Positions 44,190-55,000 of a DNA stretch of 56,238 nt are shown here, in pieces. The notes below the pieces were generated by a model. It did no database searches, had not been told where the DNA came from, and worked only from the letters and a program-made list of their open reading frames with translations. The DNA is from Actinomycetes bacterium. GTDB lineage: Bacteria; Actinomycetota; Acidimicrobiia; Acidimicrobiales; JAJYXR01. The stretch covers positions 1-56,238 of the forward strand of contig JAJYXW010000006.1 in the NCBI GenBank assembly GCA_021801525.1, read 5' to 3'. A program made the position numbers and the translations under genes. How positions within the stretch are numbered: the stretch's first letter is position 1; each line of letters starts with the position of its first letter.

Positions 44190-46445
44190 ATGCACCGCCG
44201 CACGATCACGCGTTACCCTCGCCGCCCTGCAGCAGAGCAAGGGTTCACGCTCGTCGAGATGCTGGTGACGCTGGCAGTCTTTGGGGTCCTGATCACCCTC
44301 ACTGCCAGCGAGGTCACCAGCGTCGGAGCGCAGGAAGTGCATTCCACCGACAGCATGACAGCCCTCGATGAGGCCGAGGTCCTCCTCGAACCGCTCACCA
44401 GCGCAATCCGTGTCACGGCTGAGACCTCAGGCCCTGCGCCGGCACCGGCTATCTACCTAGCCTGCCCCTACGAGCTCGTCTTCGAGGCGAACATCGGGCC
44501 AGCGATGCCGAGCACACCGAGCCTGCTGGACGCCTTCATAGCGCCGGTGCCCGGCCCGGCCTCTGGGGCAGCCATGTACGAGATGTACCTGGACGAGATC
44601 GCTCAGCCTGCCGGGGGCACGGGCGCTTCGTCATGCTCCACTGCCCCAGGCAGCACGCCGGTGGGCAGCGTGGAGCGCATGCTGATGCAGGTCGGCGGCG
44701 TGCTCGTTCAGCCAGGCGCTCCGCTGTTCGCCTACTACACCCAGGGAGCAAGTCAGCCTATGGCTGGCTCGAGCCCAACGGGTGGACTATCGGTCTCGCA
44801 GGCCGCGGCAGTCGAGAGCGTACAGGTCGATGCCACCTTGCGCTACGGCGCCACCAGCGTCACCGGCGCGCTAGGCACAGCGACCTCGCTTGACGTGCGC
44901 GTCCATCTCGAGAACGTGGATATCGCCCTTCAGCAGCAGGCTAACCCTGGCAGCAACTGCTATCTCCAGGCAGTGGAAAGCTCCGCGCCGTCCGCTTACT
45001 GGCCCATGGACGAGCAGGCCGGCCCGGAGATCCCCGACGAGTCCGGATCTACCCCACCCGACACGGGGACCATCAGCGGAGATGCCACGCCCGGAATCCT
45101 GCCAGGGCCGGTCCCCTGCGACCCCCAAGGCTCCGGCACCGGATTCGCAGGCGGCACCTACGCCACCACATCTCGCGACGTAGCATTACCGCCCGAGCTC
45201 TCGGTCGAAGCCTGGTTCGAGACCTCCTCGGGTGGGGGATTGGTCGGCTTCGGAAGCGCCAGTACCGGCAGTTCGCCTCAGGTGGGACCAAACCTCTGGG
45301 TCGGTGCAGGCGGGCACCTCCACTTCGGGATGGCCACAGCAAATGGAGGAGTGGCGTCGATCTCCTCGACTGGAGCGGCCGGGACGGTCGCCACTGGGCA
45401 ATGGAGATATGCCGTGGCAACCGTTTCCGCGGGGACCATCAGCCTCTACCTGGACGGCGCCCTTGTGTCGAGTGCTCCGTCCGCCCCGCCGACGCTCACA
45501 GAAGGCTACTGGCGCATGGCACAGCTGGCTAGCACTGATCTGACGGGGTCTCTCGACAGCCTAGATGGCGTGCTGGCGGACGTGGCTGTTTACCCGTACG
45601 TGCTCTCGGCGGCTCAGATAGCTGCGCACTACGAGGCAGCCGGAGACGTGCCGGGGGCTCCCCCGCCGCCGGGCCAAGACTGCCTCAGCGCGGAAGTGCT
45701 CGCTTCACGACCGCTCGCCTTCTGGCGACTGGACGACCCCGCAGGAAGCACCACGGCGACCGACCTGAGCGGGAACGACTACACGGGCCGGCTGCTTGGT
45801 GGAGTCAGCTCTGGTGATCCAGCTACCCCCTACATGCCCACATGCAACCCGGCAGTGACGGTAGACGCCTTCGACGGCTCCACGGGTGAGATAACCACAC
45901 CGGTCGGCACCTCGCAGGTACCTATATTCGAGAACGGGCAGAGCGGCTTCAGCGTCGAAGCGTGGTTCAGCCTCGCTGGCGTACCGGCAGGCGACCCCCG
46001 CGTGGTGGCCGACGCGAAGACCAACTCCACTCAGTCAAGCCTAGGTGCGAACGAAGGGTTCGAGCTCGTAATCGACGGCAAGAGCGGCAACGGCGGGCGG
46101 GATCTCGTGACGAACGGCTATGTGGACATGGGAAACGGGAGCGCCGGGGCGTTGGCGCCATGGGTCAAGGTGATACAGCCAGGCACGTGGCATCTGTACG
46201 CGGCCACCTACGACGGCTCCAGCGTCCGCGCCTACCTAGACGGCCAGCTCGTCGCCCGTGCATCGCTGGCCGGACCCCTCGCAGAGCCGACCTGGCCGGT
46301 GACCATAGGCACGGACCCGGCGACAGGCACGTCGGCGGGAGACCACTTCGACGGTGAGATAGCCGACGTCGCCGTCTACCGCTACGCCCTCTCCTCGTCC
46401 CAAGTGCTCGCTCAGTACGAGGCAGGCGTCGGAGGCGGGTCGTGA
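44190..46445 (+). CDS. Prepilin-like protein fused to two LamG/ConA-like lectin domains
   Basis: 751 aa. The leader ends in AAEQG and the mature helix FTLVEMLVTLAVFGVLITLTASEV has Glu5, as in type IV prepilins and pseudopilins. After about 250 residues of pilin-like sequence come two concanavalin-A-like/LamG_3 domains (about 268-485 and 505-750). Each has 'YWPMDE / FWRLDD' at its start, 'LSVEAWF / FSVEAWF' strands, 'W(R/H)YAVAT / LYAATYDGS', 'LYLDGALV / AYLDGQLV' and 'DGVLADVAVYPYVLS / DGEIADVAVYRYALS'. The stop overlaps the next GTG (GTGA). It would be displayed at the cell surface; carbohydrate binding is inferred. Confidence 0.85.
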   Translation: MHRRTITRYPRRPAAEQGFTLVEMLVTLAVFGVLITLTASEVTSVGAQEVHSTDSMTALDEAEVLLEPLTSAIRVTAETSGPAPAPAIYLACPYELVFEANIGPAMPSTPSLLDAFIAPVPGPASGAAMYEMYLDEIAQPAGGTGASSCSTAPGSTPVGSVERMLMQVGGVLVQPGAPLFAYYTQGASQPMAGSSPTGGLSVSQAAAVESVQVDATLRYGATSVTGALGTATSLDVRVHLENVDIALQQQANPGSNCYLQAVESSAPSAYWPMDEQAGPEIPDESGSTPPDTGTISGDATPGILPGPVPCDPQGSGTGFAGGTYATTSRDVALPPELSVEAWFETSSGGGLVGFGSASTGSSPQVGPNLWVGAGGHLHFGMATANGGVASISSTGAAGTVATGQWRYAVATVSAGTISLYLDGALVSSAPSAPPTLTEGYWRMAQLASTDLTGSLDSLDGVLADVAVYPYVLSAAQIAAHYEAAGDVPGAPPPPGQDCLSAEVLASRPLAFWRLDDPAGSTTATDLSGNDYTGRLLGGVSSGDPATPYMPTCNPAVTVDAFDGSTGEITTPVGTSQVPIFENGQSGFSVEAWFSLAGVPAGDPRVVADAKTNSTQSSLGANEGFELVIDGKSGNGGRDLVTNGYVDMGNGSAGALAPWVKVIQPGTWHLYAATYDGSSVRAYLDGQLVARASLAGPLAEPTWPVTIGTDPATGTSAGDHFDGEIADVAVYRYALSSSQVLAQYEAGVGGGS

Positions 46446-48898
46446 GGACCCTATCGAGCGCACGCACGGCTCTCCGCCGTTACCGCACCCGGCCCGGTCG
46501 AGAGCACGGACAAGCCATGATCATCTTCATAGGCCTGCTCGTCATCATGACGCTGCTCCCAAGTGTGATGGCAACGCAGATAGCAGGCCAGCTCCCTACT
46601 TCAGCCTTGACCCGTAAAGCGCTCGAGGCTCTAGCGGCTGCCAACGGGGGCGTGAGCGACTACCTGTCCCACCTTGCCGCGGATCCCTCGTATGTTCGCT
46701 ACAACGACGCCACTGGGTACACGGGATCTGCCAATCCGGCGTTCTCGTCCTGGGTCGCGCTCGGAAGCTCTTCAGGCCATATCCACGAGTGCTATCGCTA
46801 CAGCATCATCCCTCCCGCTTCGCCTAGCGAGAGCCCCGTCTTCCACCTGTTGTCGACCGGAGCCGCCGGCCCGGACAGCTGTGCAGCGCTCGGCAGCTAC
46901 CCTCCGGGGGGCGAGGTGATCCGGACCGTGAGCGTGGGTCTCGTGGAGCGCAGTTACCTCGACTACGCATGGTTCTCGGCGTCGAGCTTCGTGGACAACG
47001 CACGATACAACTGCGCTGCCAGCCAGGCGAGCGCCAGCCAGGCGACAGCGGACGTGGTTGCTTACGGCTACCTGATCGACTGGGCTGGCGACCTGGGGCT
47101 CTATTGCGAAGGACCACCCCCTTCGTCGCCGGTGAACGACTACACGATCGCGCAGGCAGCCCGTCGCATGGCCCAATGGCGCTGCGCATACTCCGGTTTC
47201 CAGGCCAACGCTTCCAAAGGAGTCATAGACGAGGTCGAGGGCAACGGCGCCGATAGCCTCGCCGACGAGTTCGCTGGCGCTGAGGACCCGAGCGAGGCAG
47301 ACCCCGACGAAGCACAGTCGGCTCCGGGGACGCTCCAGCCTTTCGACCAGGGTGTCACCCCCGGCTACACCACTGCCTACGGGCCGGACCTGGACGACTG
47401 CCGCTTCGAGTTGCTGACAGATGCCTCCACCGTCCACCGCAACACCCTGGACCTGAACACGATCGACGGCCCGCTGTACTTCGGCGACGCTCTGTACGTA
47501 TGCGCTGCCTCGACGGGAGAGAGCGGCGGAGGCGGAAACGTCGTGTTCCCGCAGCCCGTCGTGGACGTCGGAGAGCCGCGAGACGTCCCGCCTGGTGCAC
47601 CGGCTGTTTCTGGAGGGGGCGTGTACTCTCCGCAGACGCAGGACGTGGGTTACAACTGCACGGGCGGAACGAACGCCAGTTTCCAGCCGGGGGCCAAGCA
47701 GATAGTGACACCGCGCACGCTCCCTAGCATGGCGCCTATCGCCGCGGCCGCCAGAAGCGGTGGCTGGGTCTGTACGGGTCCTACTGCGATCACGATAAGC
47801 CCAGGGGGAAGCCTGGACGTGAGCAATCCCGACCCTGCCAACAATGCGTCGACCTGTCCGGTCGGCAACAACGAAAAGCCGCCCGCCAACGGGGTCATCT
47901 TCGTCCGCGACGACACATCCCCAGCTCTCACGATCACGCCAGGCTCTCCGCCGAGGAACCCTCCGTTCAGCCGCGCGACCTACCTGGACTCAGTAGGGAC
48001 CGACTACTGCACCAGTTCGGCCTACCCGGGCAGCGAGTGGCAAAGCCCAGTACAAGGCGGCGCGAGCGCAAACGGCTACTCCCCCAGGTACGAAAGCCCA
48101 CCTGGCCTTGCACCGACACCGTCGTATTACGATCCCTGGGGATTCGGTGATACCTGCGCGTCGGGGGACGCTGTCGTGTCCGGTGACTTGGGGGCAGGCG
48201 AGCATCTCACGATCGCGGCAGAACAGAACGTGGTCGTCGCTGGCAGCATCCTCTACGACGGTAGTGGCTGCCAGCCGGTCGTCACGAGCGCGTGCCACGA
48301 CGCGCTCGGCCTCGTCGCCAACGACTACGTCGAAGTGAACAATCCAGTCACACCTCCGACGTTCACCTCCTGCGACGCCCTGTTCATAGCTGCAGGGAGC
48401 TGCCTGACATCGGGGAATGCCTACGACACGAACACCTCGACCGTAGACACCGAGGTGGGAGAGGCTGATAGCGCTCCCGAGACGCCGTTTGGCTCACCCG
48501 GGAGCGGAGGCAATGTGACCATCGATGCGGCCATCATGGCCATCAACCACGGCCTCGCCCTCATGAACTACGGATGGGGGAGCGGGAAGATCGACACCTT
48601 CCTAGGGATACCGACCGGGTACTCGTGCAACCCGCCCCTAGGCACCCTGACAGTGAACGGCTCGGTCATCGAGCGATACGAAGAGCCGCTCGGCGAGCAG
48701 AGGCCTGCTGCAACCGCTGACGCCACGTTGCAGGCTGCCGGCGCACCGAATTGCCCGGCGGGATTCAGTGCCATCGACGTCAGGTGGACGCCTAGCTTGC
48801 TCTCTAGCCCGCCTCCCCAGTTCCCAACCCCGCCACCTGGGGCATCCGGCTCCCTCTGGAAGCCCGTCGGCTTCTCCGTCGTCAAGCCCGCCTACTGA
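46442..48898 (+). CDS. Large pilus-associated (PilX-like) exported protein
   Basis: 818 aa. A short basic N-terminus ends in GREHGQ and is followed by one hydrophobic helix (AMIIFIGLLVIMTLLPSVMATQIAG), as in PilX-type minor pilin genes, though Glu5 is absent. The remainder is exported, with many Cys and Gly/Pro/Ser-rich stretches, and ends with a beta-rich part (DLGAGEHLTIAAEQNVVVAGSILYDG, GNVTIDAAIMAI). It is coupled to the lectin-prepilin gene by a 4-base overlap. Exact role unknown; a tip or assembly subunit fits the position. Confidence 0.75.
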   Translation: MRTLSSARTALRRYRTRPGREHGQAMIIFIGLLVIMTLLPSVMATQIAGQLPTSALTRKALEALAAANGGVSDYLSHLAADPSYVRYNDATGYTGSANPAFSSWVALGSSSGHIHECYRYSIIPPASPSESPVFHLLSTGAAGPDSCAALGSYPPGGEVIRTVSVGLVERSYLDYAWFSASSFVDNARYNCAASQASASQATADVVAYGYLIDWAGDLGLYCEGPPPSSPVNDYTIAQAARRMAQWRCAYSGFQANASKGVIDEVEGNGADSLADEFAGAEDPSEADPDEAQSAPGTLQPFDQGVTPGYTTAYGPDLDDCRFELLTDASTVHRNTLDLNTIDGPLYFGDALYVCAASTGESGGGGNVVFPQPVVDVGEPRDVPPGAPAVSGGGVYSPQTQDVGYNCTGGTNASFQPGAKQIVTPRTLPSMAPIAAAARSGGWVCTGPTAITISPGGSLDVSNPDPANNASTCPVGNNEKPPANGVIFVRDDTSPALTITPGSPPRNPPFSRATYLDSVGTDYCTSSAYPGSEWQSPVQGGASANGYSPRYESPPGLAPTPSYYDPWGFGDTCASGDAVVSGDLGAGEHLTIAAEQNVVVAGSILYDGSGCQPVVTSACHDALGLVANDYVEVNNPVTPPTFTSCDALFIAAGSCLTSGNAYDTNTSTVDTEVGEADSAPETPFGSPGSGGNVTIDAAIMAINHGLALMNYGWGSGKIDTFLGIPTGYSCNPPLGTLTVNGSVIERYEEPLGEQRPAATADATLQAAGAPNCPAGFSAIDVRWTPSLLSSPPPQFPTPPPGASGSLWKPVGFSVVKPAY

Positions 48899-48908
48899 GG
48901 AGCACGCG

Positions 48909-48950
48909 GTGAGGCGGCCCTCCTCGGGCAACACGGGCGGAACCTCTCAC
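48909..48950. terminator. Possible terminator between convergent genes
   Basis: GGTGAGG near 48909 can pair with CCTCTCACC near 48942-48950 across a loop of about 26 nt in the 77-base gap between the pilin operon and the leftward gene. Confidence 0.3.
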
Positions 48951-48975
48951 CCGACCGAGCCGGCTGGCGGATGCC

Positions 48976-49944
48976 TCATGCGTAGGGATCCCACGCCGCA
49001 GGGCCCTTGTCCAATGCCGCCAGCGCTCCGAGAAGCTCCTCCATGAAGCGCTCTTCGCCGATGGCACTACCGGACGTGGGGTTCGAGCGCAGGGTGGCGC
49101 GCAGTGCTCCGGCTCCTTCAAAGCTCCAGGGTGCCCCGTCGGGCTCGATCGACGTGAGCGTGCGCGCAAGGCCGGCCAGGTCGACACGCGGCCTCGGGCA
49201 AGTGGACTCCAGGCGCACCCAGGACTCGTAGCGAAAGCAGACCTCGTAGCTCCGGAGGCGGCCGCCATCCATGGACCCGTGGGGTTCGGAAATTGTGGCG
49301 ACGCGAAGGCATCCCGTCGCACTGTTCACAGCCGCTAGATGGAGTGGTTGATCCCCCCAGCGCGCGCTGGCGTTCCTCTGGCGTACCCGCACAACGGCAA
49401 GGTCGTGCTCAGGAAGCTCTTCGAGCGTGGCAGCACCGGAGTCCATCATCTGGAGCGAAGCAGCGTAGGCAGCATGCTCCGCACCCCACAGCCTCTCGAA
49501 TGCCTCCGGCTCGGCGAGCAGCCCGGGAAGGAGCTCGAGGGCCCGGCGTGCAGGGTCCGTTTCAACCCCCAGGGCGTCGAGAGCGAAGGCGACGAGCGCA
49601 GCTCCCTCGTCGGTTACAACCCCGAAGTCACCCACCCGGGCCACCTCCACGAGCCGCGCTCCGGCTGTCTCGGCGAGGCCGGGCAGCACCAGCATCGCCA
49701 GGGCCACGATCCCGTCGGCGTCATAGTGGTCCACAGTGACGGCCCCGAGGGGGGAAGGAAGGAGACCGGGCTGCTCGAGTGCACGGAGAGCAGTCTCGGC
49801 AGATAGATCCGCTCTCAGGAGAGGCGGCGTCGGCGTGCCCGGCCAGTGGGACAACGTGTACGAAGTACCCGGGCGAGGCGCGCCGTCGACTACGACGTGC
49901 GGGCGCCCGCAGAGCTGATCCACGGGGATGAAAGAAGCAGGCAC
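48976..49944 (-). CDS. Uncharacterised protein with a DHYDADG motif
   Basis: 322 aa. The N-terminus (PASFIPVDQLCGRPHVVVDGAP, then GTSYTLSHWPGTPTP) leads to VTVDHYDADGIVALAMLVLPGLA, which recalls the DHxxxDG motif of DHH phosphoesterases, though only one such motif is seen. I believe a family of this type is listed as a DUF (possibly DUF6687), which I cannot verify here. GTG 49944 is preceded by AGAGGA at good spacing; longer frames upstream only shadow the pterin dehydratase. Third gene of a leftward run with fumC and the pterin dehydratase. Confidence 0.75.
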   Translation of the reverse strand: MPASFIPVDQLCGRPHVVVDGAPRPGTSYTLSHWPGTPTPPLLRADLSAETALRALEQPGLLPSPLGAVTVDHYDADGIVALAMLVLPGLAETAGARLVEVARVGDFGVVTDEGAALVAFALDALGVETDPARRALELLPGLLAEPEAFERLWGAEHAAYAASLQMMDSGAATLEELPEHDLAVVRVRQRNASARWGDQPLHLAAVNSATGCLRVATISEPHGSMDGGRLRSYEVCFRYESWVRLESTCPRPRVDLAGLARTLTSIEPDGAPWSFEGAGALRATLRSNPTSGSAIGEERFMEELLGALAALDKGPAAWDPYA

Positions 49945-49997
49945 CGTTCCTCTAATCCCCTTCCGGATCGGCCCGAAGTACGACGGCCGGCGTGCGT

Positions 49998-50288
49998 TCA
50001 GGCCGGCTCTGGCCGGAGGGCATCGATGCGGCGCGCGAGGTCGACGTCCGCCATGGTTATCCCCCCTGCGGAATGCGTGGAGAGCCTGAGGGTCACCTCG
50101 TTCCAGCGGATGTCGATGTCGGGGTGGTGGCCCTGCTCCTCGGCCAGCGCTCCCACAGCGCTCACGTAGGCGAGAGCATCCGCGAAGTCGCGTCCGGTGC
50201 GTACCTTCACGAGCTCGTTGCCCGAGCGCTCCCACGCGAGCCCTTCTCCGAGCAGCGCATCCACGGTCGCGAGGTCGAGCAGGTCCAC
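49998..50288 (-). CDS. Pterin-4a-carbinolamine dehydratase
   Basis: 96 aa, the normal size. The family pattern is clear: FADALAYVSAVGALAEEQGHHPDIDIRWNEV followed by LRLSTHSAGGITMADVDLARRID, with the catalytic His pair in GHHPD and the later TH. It dehydrates 4a-hydroxytetrahydropterins; in bacteria without aromatic amino-acid hydroxylases it is linked to pterin or molybdopterin chemistry. The GTG start lies 28 bases after the fumC stop. Confidence 0.92.
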   Translation of the reverse strand: MDLLDLATVDALLGEGLAWERSGNELVKVRTGRDFADALAYVSAVGALAEEQGHHPDIDIRWNEVTLRLSTHSAGGITMADVDLARRIDALRPEPA

Positions 50289-50316
50289 GTCGCGAGGATA
50301 CCCGCACCAGGGCGCT

Positions 50317-51701
<1,385 letters not shown>

Positions 51702-51705
<4 letters not shown>

Positions 51706-51887
51706 GGAGCCGACCCTACTCCGGTGGCCGCGGGTCCTCTCCGCCAGGGCACTGCGACCATGACTTCGAGCTGATCGCCGGCATCAGCGGATAGCCAGCA
51801 GCGTGGATCGTGCCGGCCGGTGCCGTGCCCTGAGCGTTCGATAAGCCACGCCAGGTGCGCAGCCGCAACCTGCAGTTTCAGCTTCAC
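51702..51887 (-). CDS. Possible small protein upstream of fumC
   Basis: 61-aa frame from GTG 51887, ending in a GTGA overlap with the fumC start. The content ([19 protein letters not shown], then a Gly/Pro/Arg-rich tail) matches nothing I know. The overlap could mean translational coupling or chance. Confidence 0.3.
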
Positions 51888-51899
51888 GTTGTCAGCCTG

Positions 51900-51955
51900 T
51901 TGACACGGTGACTGGACAGCGTAAGCTTGGCCTTAGGTTTGGCGCTCGTAGCGCC
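51900..51955 (+). promoter_or_regulatory. Promoter and hairpin before the large secreted protein
   Basis: TTGACA (51900-51905), 16 bases, then TAAGCT (51922-51927, TANNNT class) form a plausible primary-sigma promoter. GGCGC-TCGTA-GCGCC (51941-51955) would be a small stem in the leader of about 100 nt. Confidence 0.55.
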
Positions 51956-52035
51956 TCTGCTCAGTCGGCGGTGATGCGTCGTCTCCTCGGACGCTGAGAG
52001 CCAACGTGTGTGCATTTCTAGCGGAGGAGGCTCGC

Positions 52036-55000
52036 ATGGGACCTACGGCGTCCGCACTCGTCTGGCTAGGCGCGGCATGTCACCGAGCGAAGCTGTGCTG
52101 CTGGCACAAGAGAGGTTCGCTCGGGGCCGCTGTGCTGCTCGGTGCCTGCGGCGCACTGGCGATCGGCCTGCTCCTCGACCTCTCCTCGACGCCTGCAAGT
52201 GCGGCCACCTACACCGTGTGCTACTGGACCAACGCCGGTACGAACGGAAACTGGTCCAACACGGCGAACTGGACGTGTGACACGGACGCGAGCGGTTCCG
52301 CCCCTGACGACTCCTTCGCTATCACGTCGAACCGAGGATCCTTCACCGAGGAGTCGCTAAACGATAGCGATGTCGTGTCCGAGGTGCCGCCCAGCGGAGC
52401 CATTGTCGTCTTCCCATCCGGCTACACGAACCCCGCGACGGTTACCTGGGATAGCGGAATGTCATCGGGCGCCAGATACAACTCGATCACCATCGAAAGC
52501 AGTGGCTACACCTTCACCAACTCGCTAACGAGCCAGTTGATCACCCTTACTCCTACGACCGCACCAGCGGCCTGCGGTAGTGGAACGACCATCGGGCTGT
52601 GCGACAGCGCGTCGAGCGGCACCGTCACCTTCCCGGTGGATGTAACACTCGGAGACGCATCGACAGAGGTCGCCGTCACCACTACCGGCGTCACTCTCGA
52701 TCTCACCGGGATCCTATACAGTGGCGCCAGCGCCTTCGTCGTGAACGACACAGCCACTCCCAACACCGGGACTGTCGAGCTGGGCTGTCCTCAATTTAAC
52801 GGCCTCGTCCAGGCCACGAAGGTTGCCGACGGGACGCTCCAGGTTGACCACTCCTCGGGGCTCGGCTCGACGAGCGGCGTGACCGTCGCTCCCGGCGCTT
52901 TCCTCGACCTGACTGGCAATGTGACCATCCCGAGCGCGGTGGGCATCACTGACCTCGCAGGGACCCTCGAGACCACGGACGCCTCCGGTGCCGACACCTG
53001 GCAGGGCAGCATCAAGCTCGGCTCGTCCAACACCGCCACGCTCGCTGCAAAGGGAGGCGGGGAGCTGGCAGTCACGGGTGTTATGGGCAACCAGAGCGGT
53101 AACGACGACCTCACGGCTGGTGCGAGCGGTCTTAGCGGCACTGTCACCCTTTCAGGGGCCAACACCTACACCGGCACCACCACCGTGCTGCCTTCGTATC
53201 TGCAGATCGAGAGCTCGAGCGCCCTGGGAACAGGAGCCGTCGCGGTCCACAGCTTCGCCACGCTGGAGCTGGCCAATGGACGCGGCTCCGGTCTCGACAT
53301 CGCCAACAACTTGACCTTGGGCAGCGGGGGGAGCGGATTAGCGACCCTTGGAGACGCGACTGCGGCCTCCCCACCGTCGGGTACCTTTACGTGCGGGAGC
53401 AGGATCGACTGCTGGACCGGAACCGTAACGCTCGACAGCGGCACTACCGACTACGTCGAAACCTCGAGCGGCGCACTGCTCACCGTCTCCGGCGCGATCG
53501 GCGAGTCGACGCCGGGCTCGGCTGCGAACATAACCGTGGGCGGTGACGGGACGGGCACGGTCTTCTTCGAGTCGAGCACCTATACCGGCACGACCGAGGT
53601 GGCCTTCGGGCAACTGCACCTGAAGACCTCGACTGCTCTAGGCGGTGGCGGTGCGGTGGCCGTCGACTCCGGCGCAACCCTAGAGATCGAGAACGACGGG
53701 GGAACGGCGCTCTCGTTTTCCAACAGCCTCACTCTGGGAAGCGGCAGCAGCGGAACGGCTACTCTGAGCGATCCGTTCGTCGGATCGCCGGCTACGGACA
53801 GCTGGACCGGGCCGGTGACGCTCGCGACCGGCACAAGCGACGACGTGAACGTCGTCGGCGGCGAGACCTTGAAGCTGACCAACTCAGTCGGTGGTTCGGG
53901 TGCACTCGTAGTGAACGCGGGCGGCCAGCCAGGCACCGTGGATCTGACCAACGCGTCGAACAGCTACTCGGGCGGCACGACGGTGCAAAGCGGCACCTTG
54001 CTCGCCAAGCCCTCCTCGAGCAACGCCAGTCCTTCGAGCACACAAGGGGTGCTCGGCAAGACTAACGGCACCACGACCGGCAGGGTCACGGTGGACACCG
54101 CTGGGACCTTGGAGCTCAACAACAACGGGGGGAAGACCTGGGCTTCGACCAACTCCCTCGCCTATCCGCTCTACCTCGGCACAGCTGGCGCCACCACCAG
54201 CGGCACGACACTGGTCCTCGACCAGACCTCCGATACGTGGTCAGGGCGGGTATTTTTCGTCCCCTCTTCACCGGTGCCGACCGAGGAGCTCGCGGCGGTG
54301 AATGGCCAGGTCCTCACCATTTCGGGAGCGCTCACGAGCTCCGGCGGTGGCTTGACCGCCGGCGACTCGGCCAACACGGGCACCGTCGTGCTCACCGCGA
54401 ACAACTCGCAGGCCTCGACCACCATCGAGGGTGGCACGCTGCTCGACGAGCCGGCTGCCTCGACCTCCAACCCGCTGGGCACGGGCACCGTTACGGTCGC
54501 CAATGTCAGCAAGTCCTGCCCACCGGCGCTTTTCTCATGCCCTGTGCCAACCGTCTTGGAGCTAAACAACACCAATAATGGCGGCCCTATGACCGTGACC
54601 AACCCGCTCCATCTCGGCAACGGCGGTGGTATCGGTTCAACCGGCGATTCCCAGGTAGTCGACGAGACGTCCGGCGACGCCTGGTCGACCGGCGCCATCA
54701 CGGTTACTCCGGCGTCCCGTGGCACTGCGGAGGTTGCCTCGAAGGTAGGTACCTTCACGGTCTCGAGTCCCATAGGCGGTGGTGCTCTGCACATCAACGA
54801 CACTTCTGCTCCCTACACCGGCACAGTGATGCTCAGCGCTTCCGAGACCAACAGCGCGACCGTCGTCGACGACGGGACCCTCGACGTGGCAACCACTGGA
54901 GCGGTTCCGCCAACCACCGTCGAATCCGGTGCGATGCTCGAGGGCACCGGGTCGGTCGCGGGAGTCACCAACGCTGGTGCAATCCACCCCGGGACCTCCC

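Noticed and set aside
50289..50307. 443-codon version of the DHYDADG protein starting at 50307
   Set aside because: Its first 121 codons overlap the pterin dehydratase in another frame and read as Arg-rich noise; GTG 49944 has a ribosome site.
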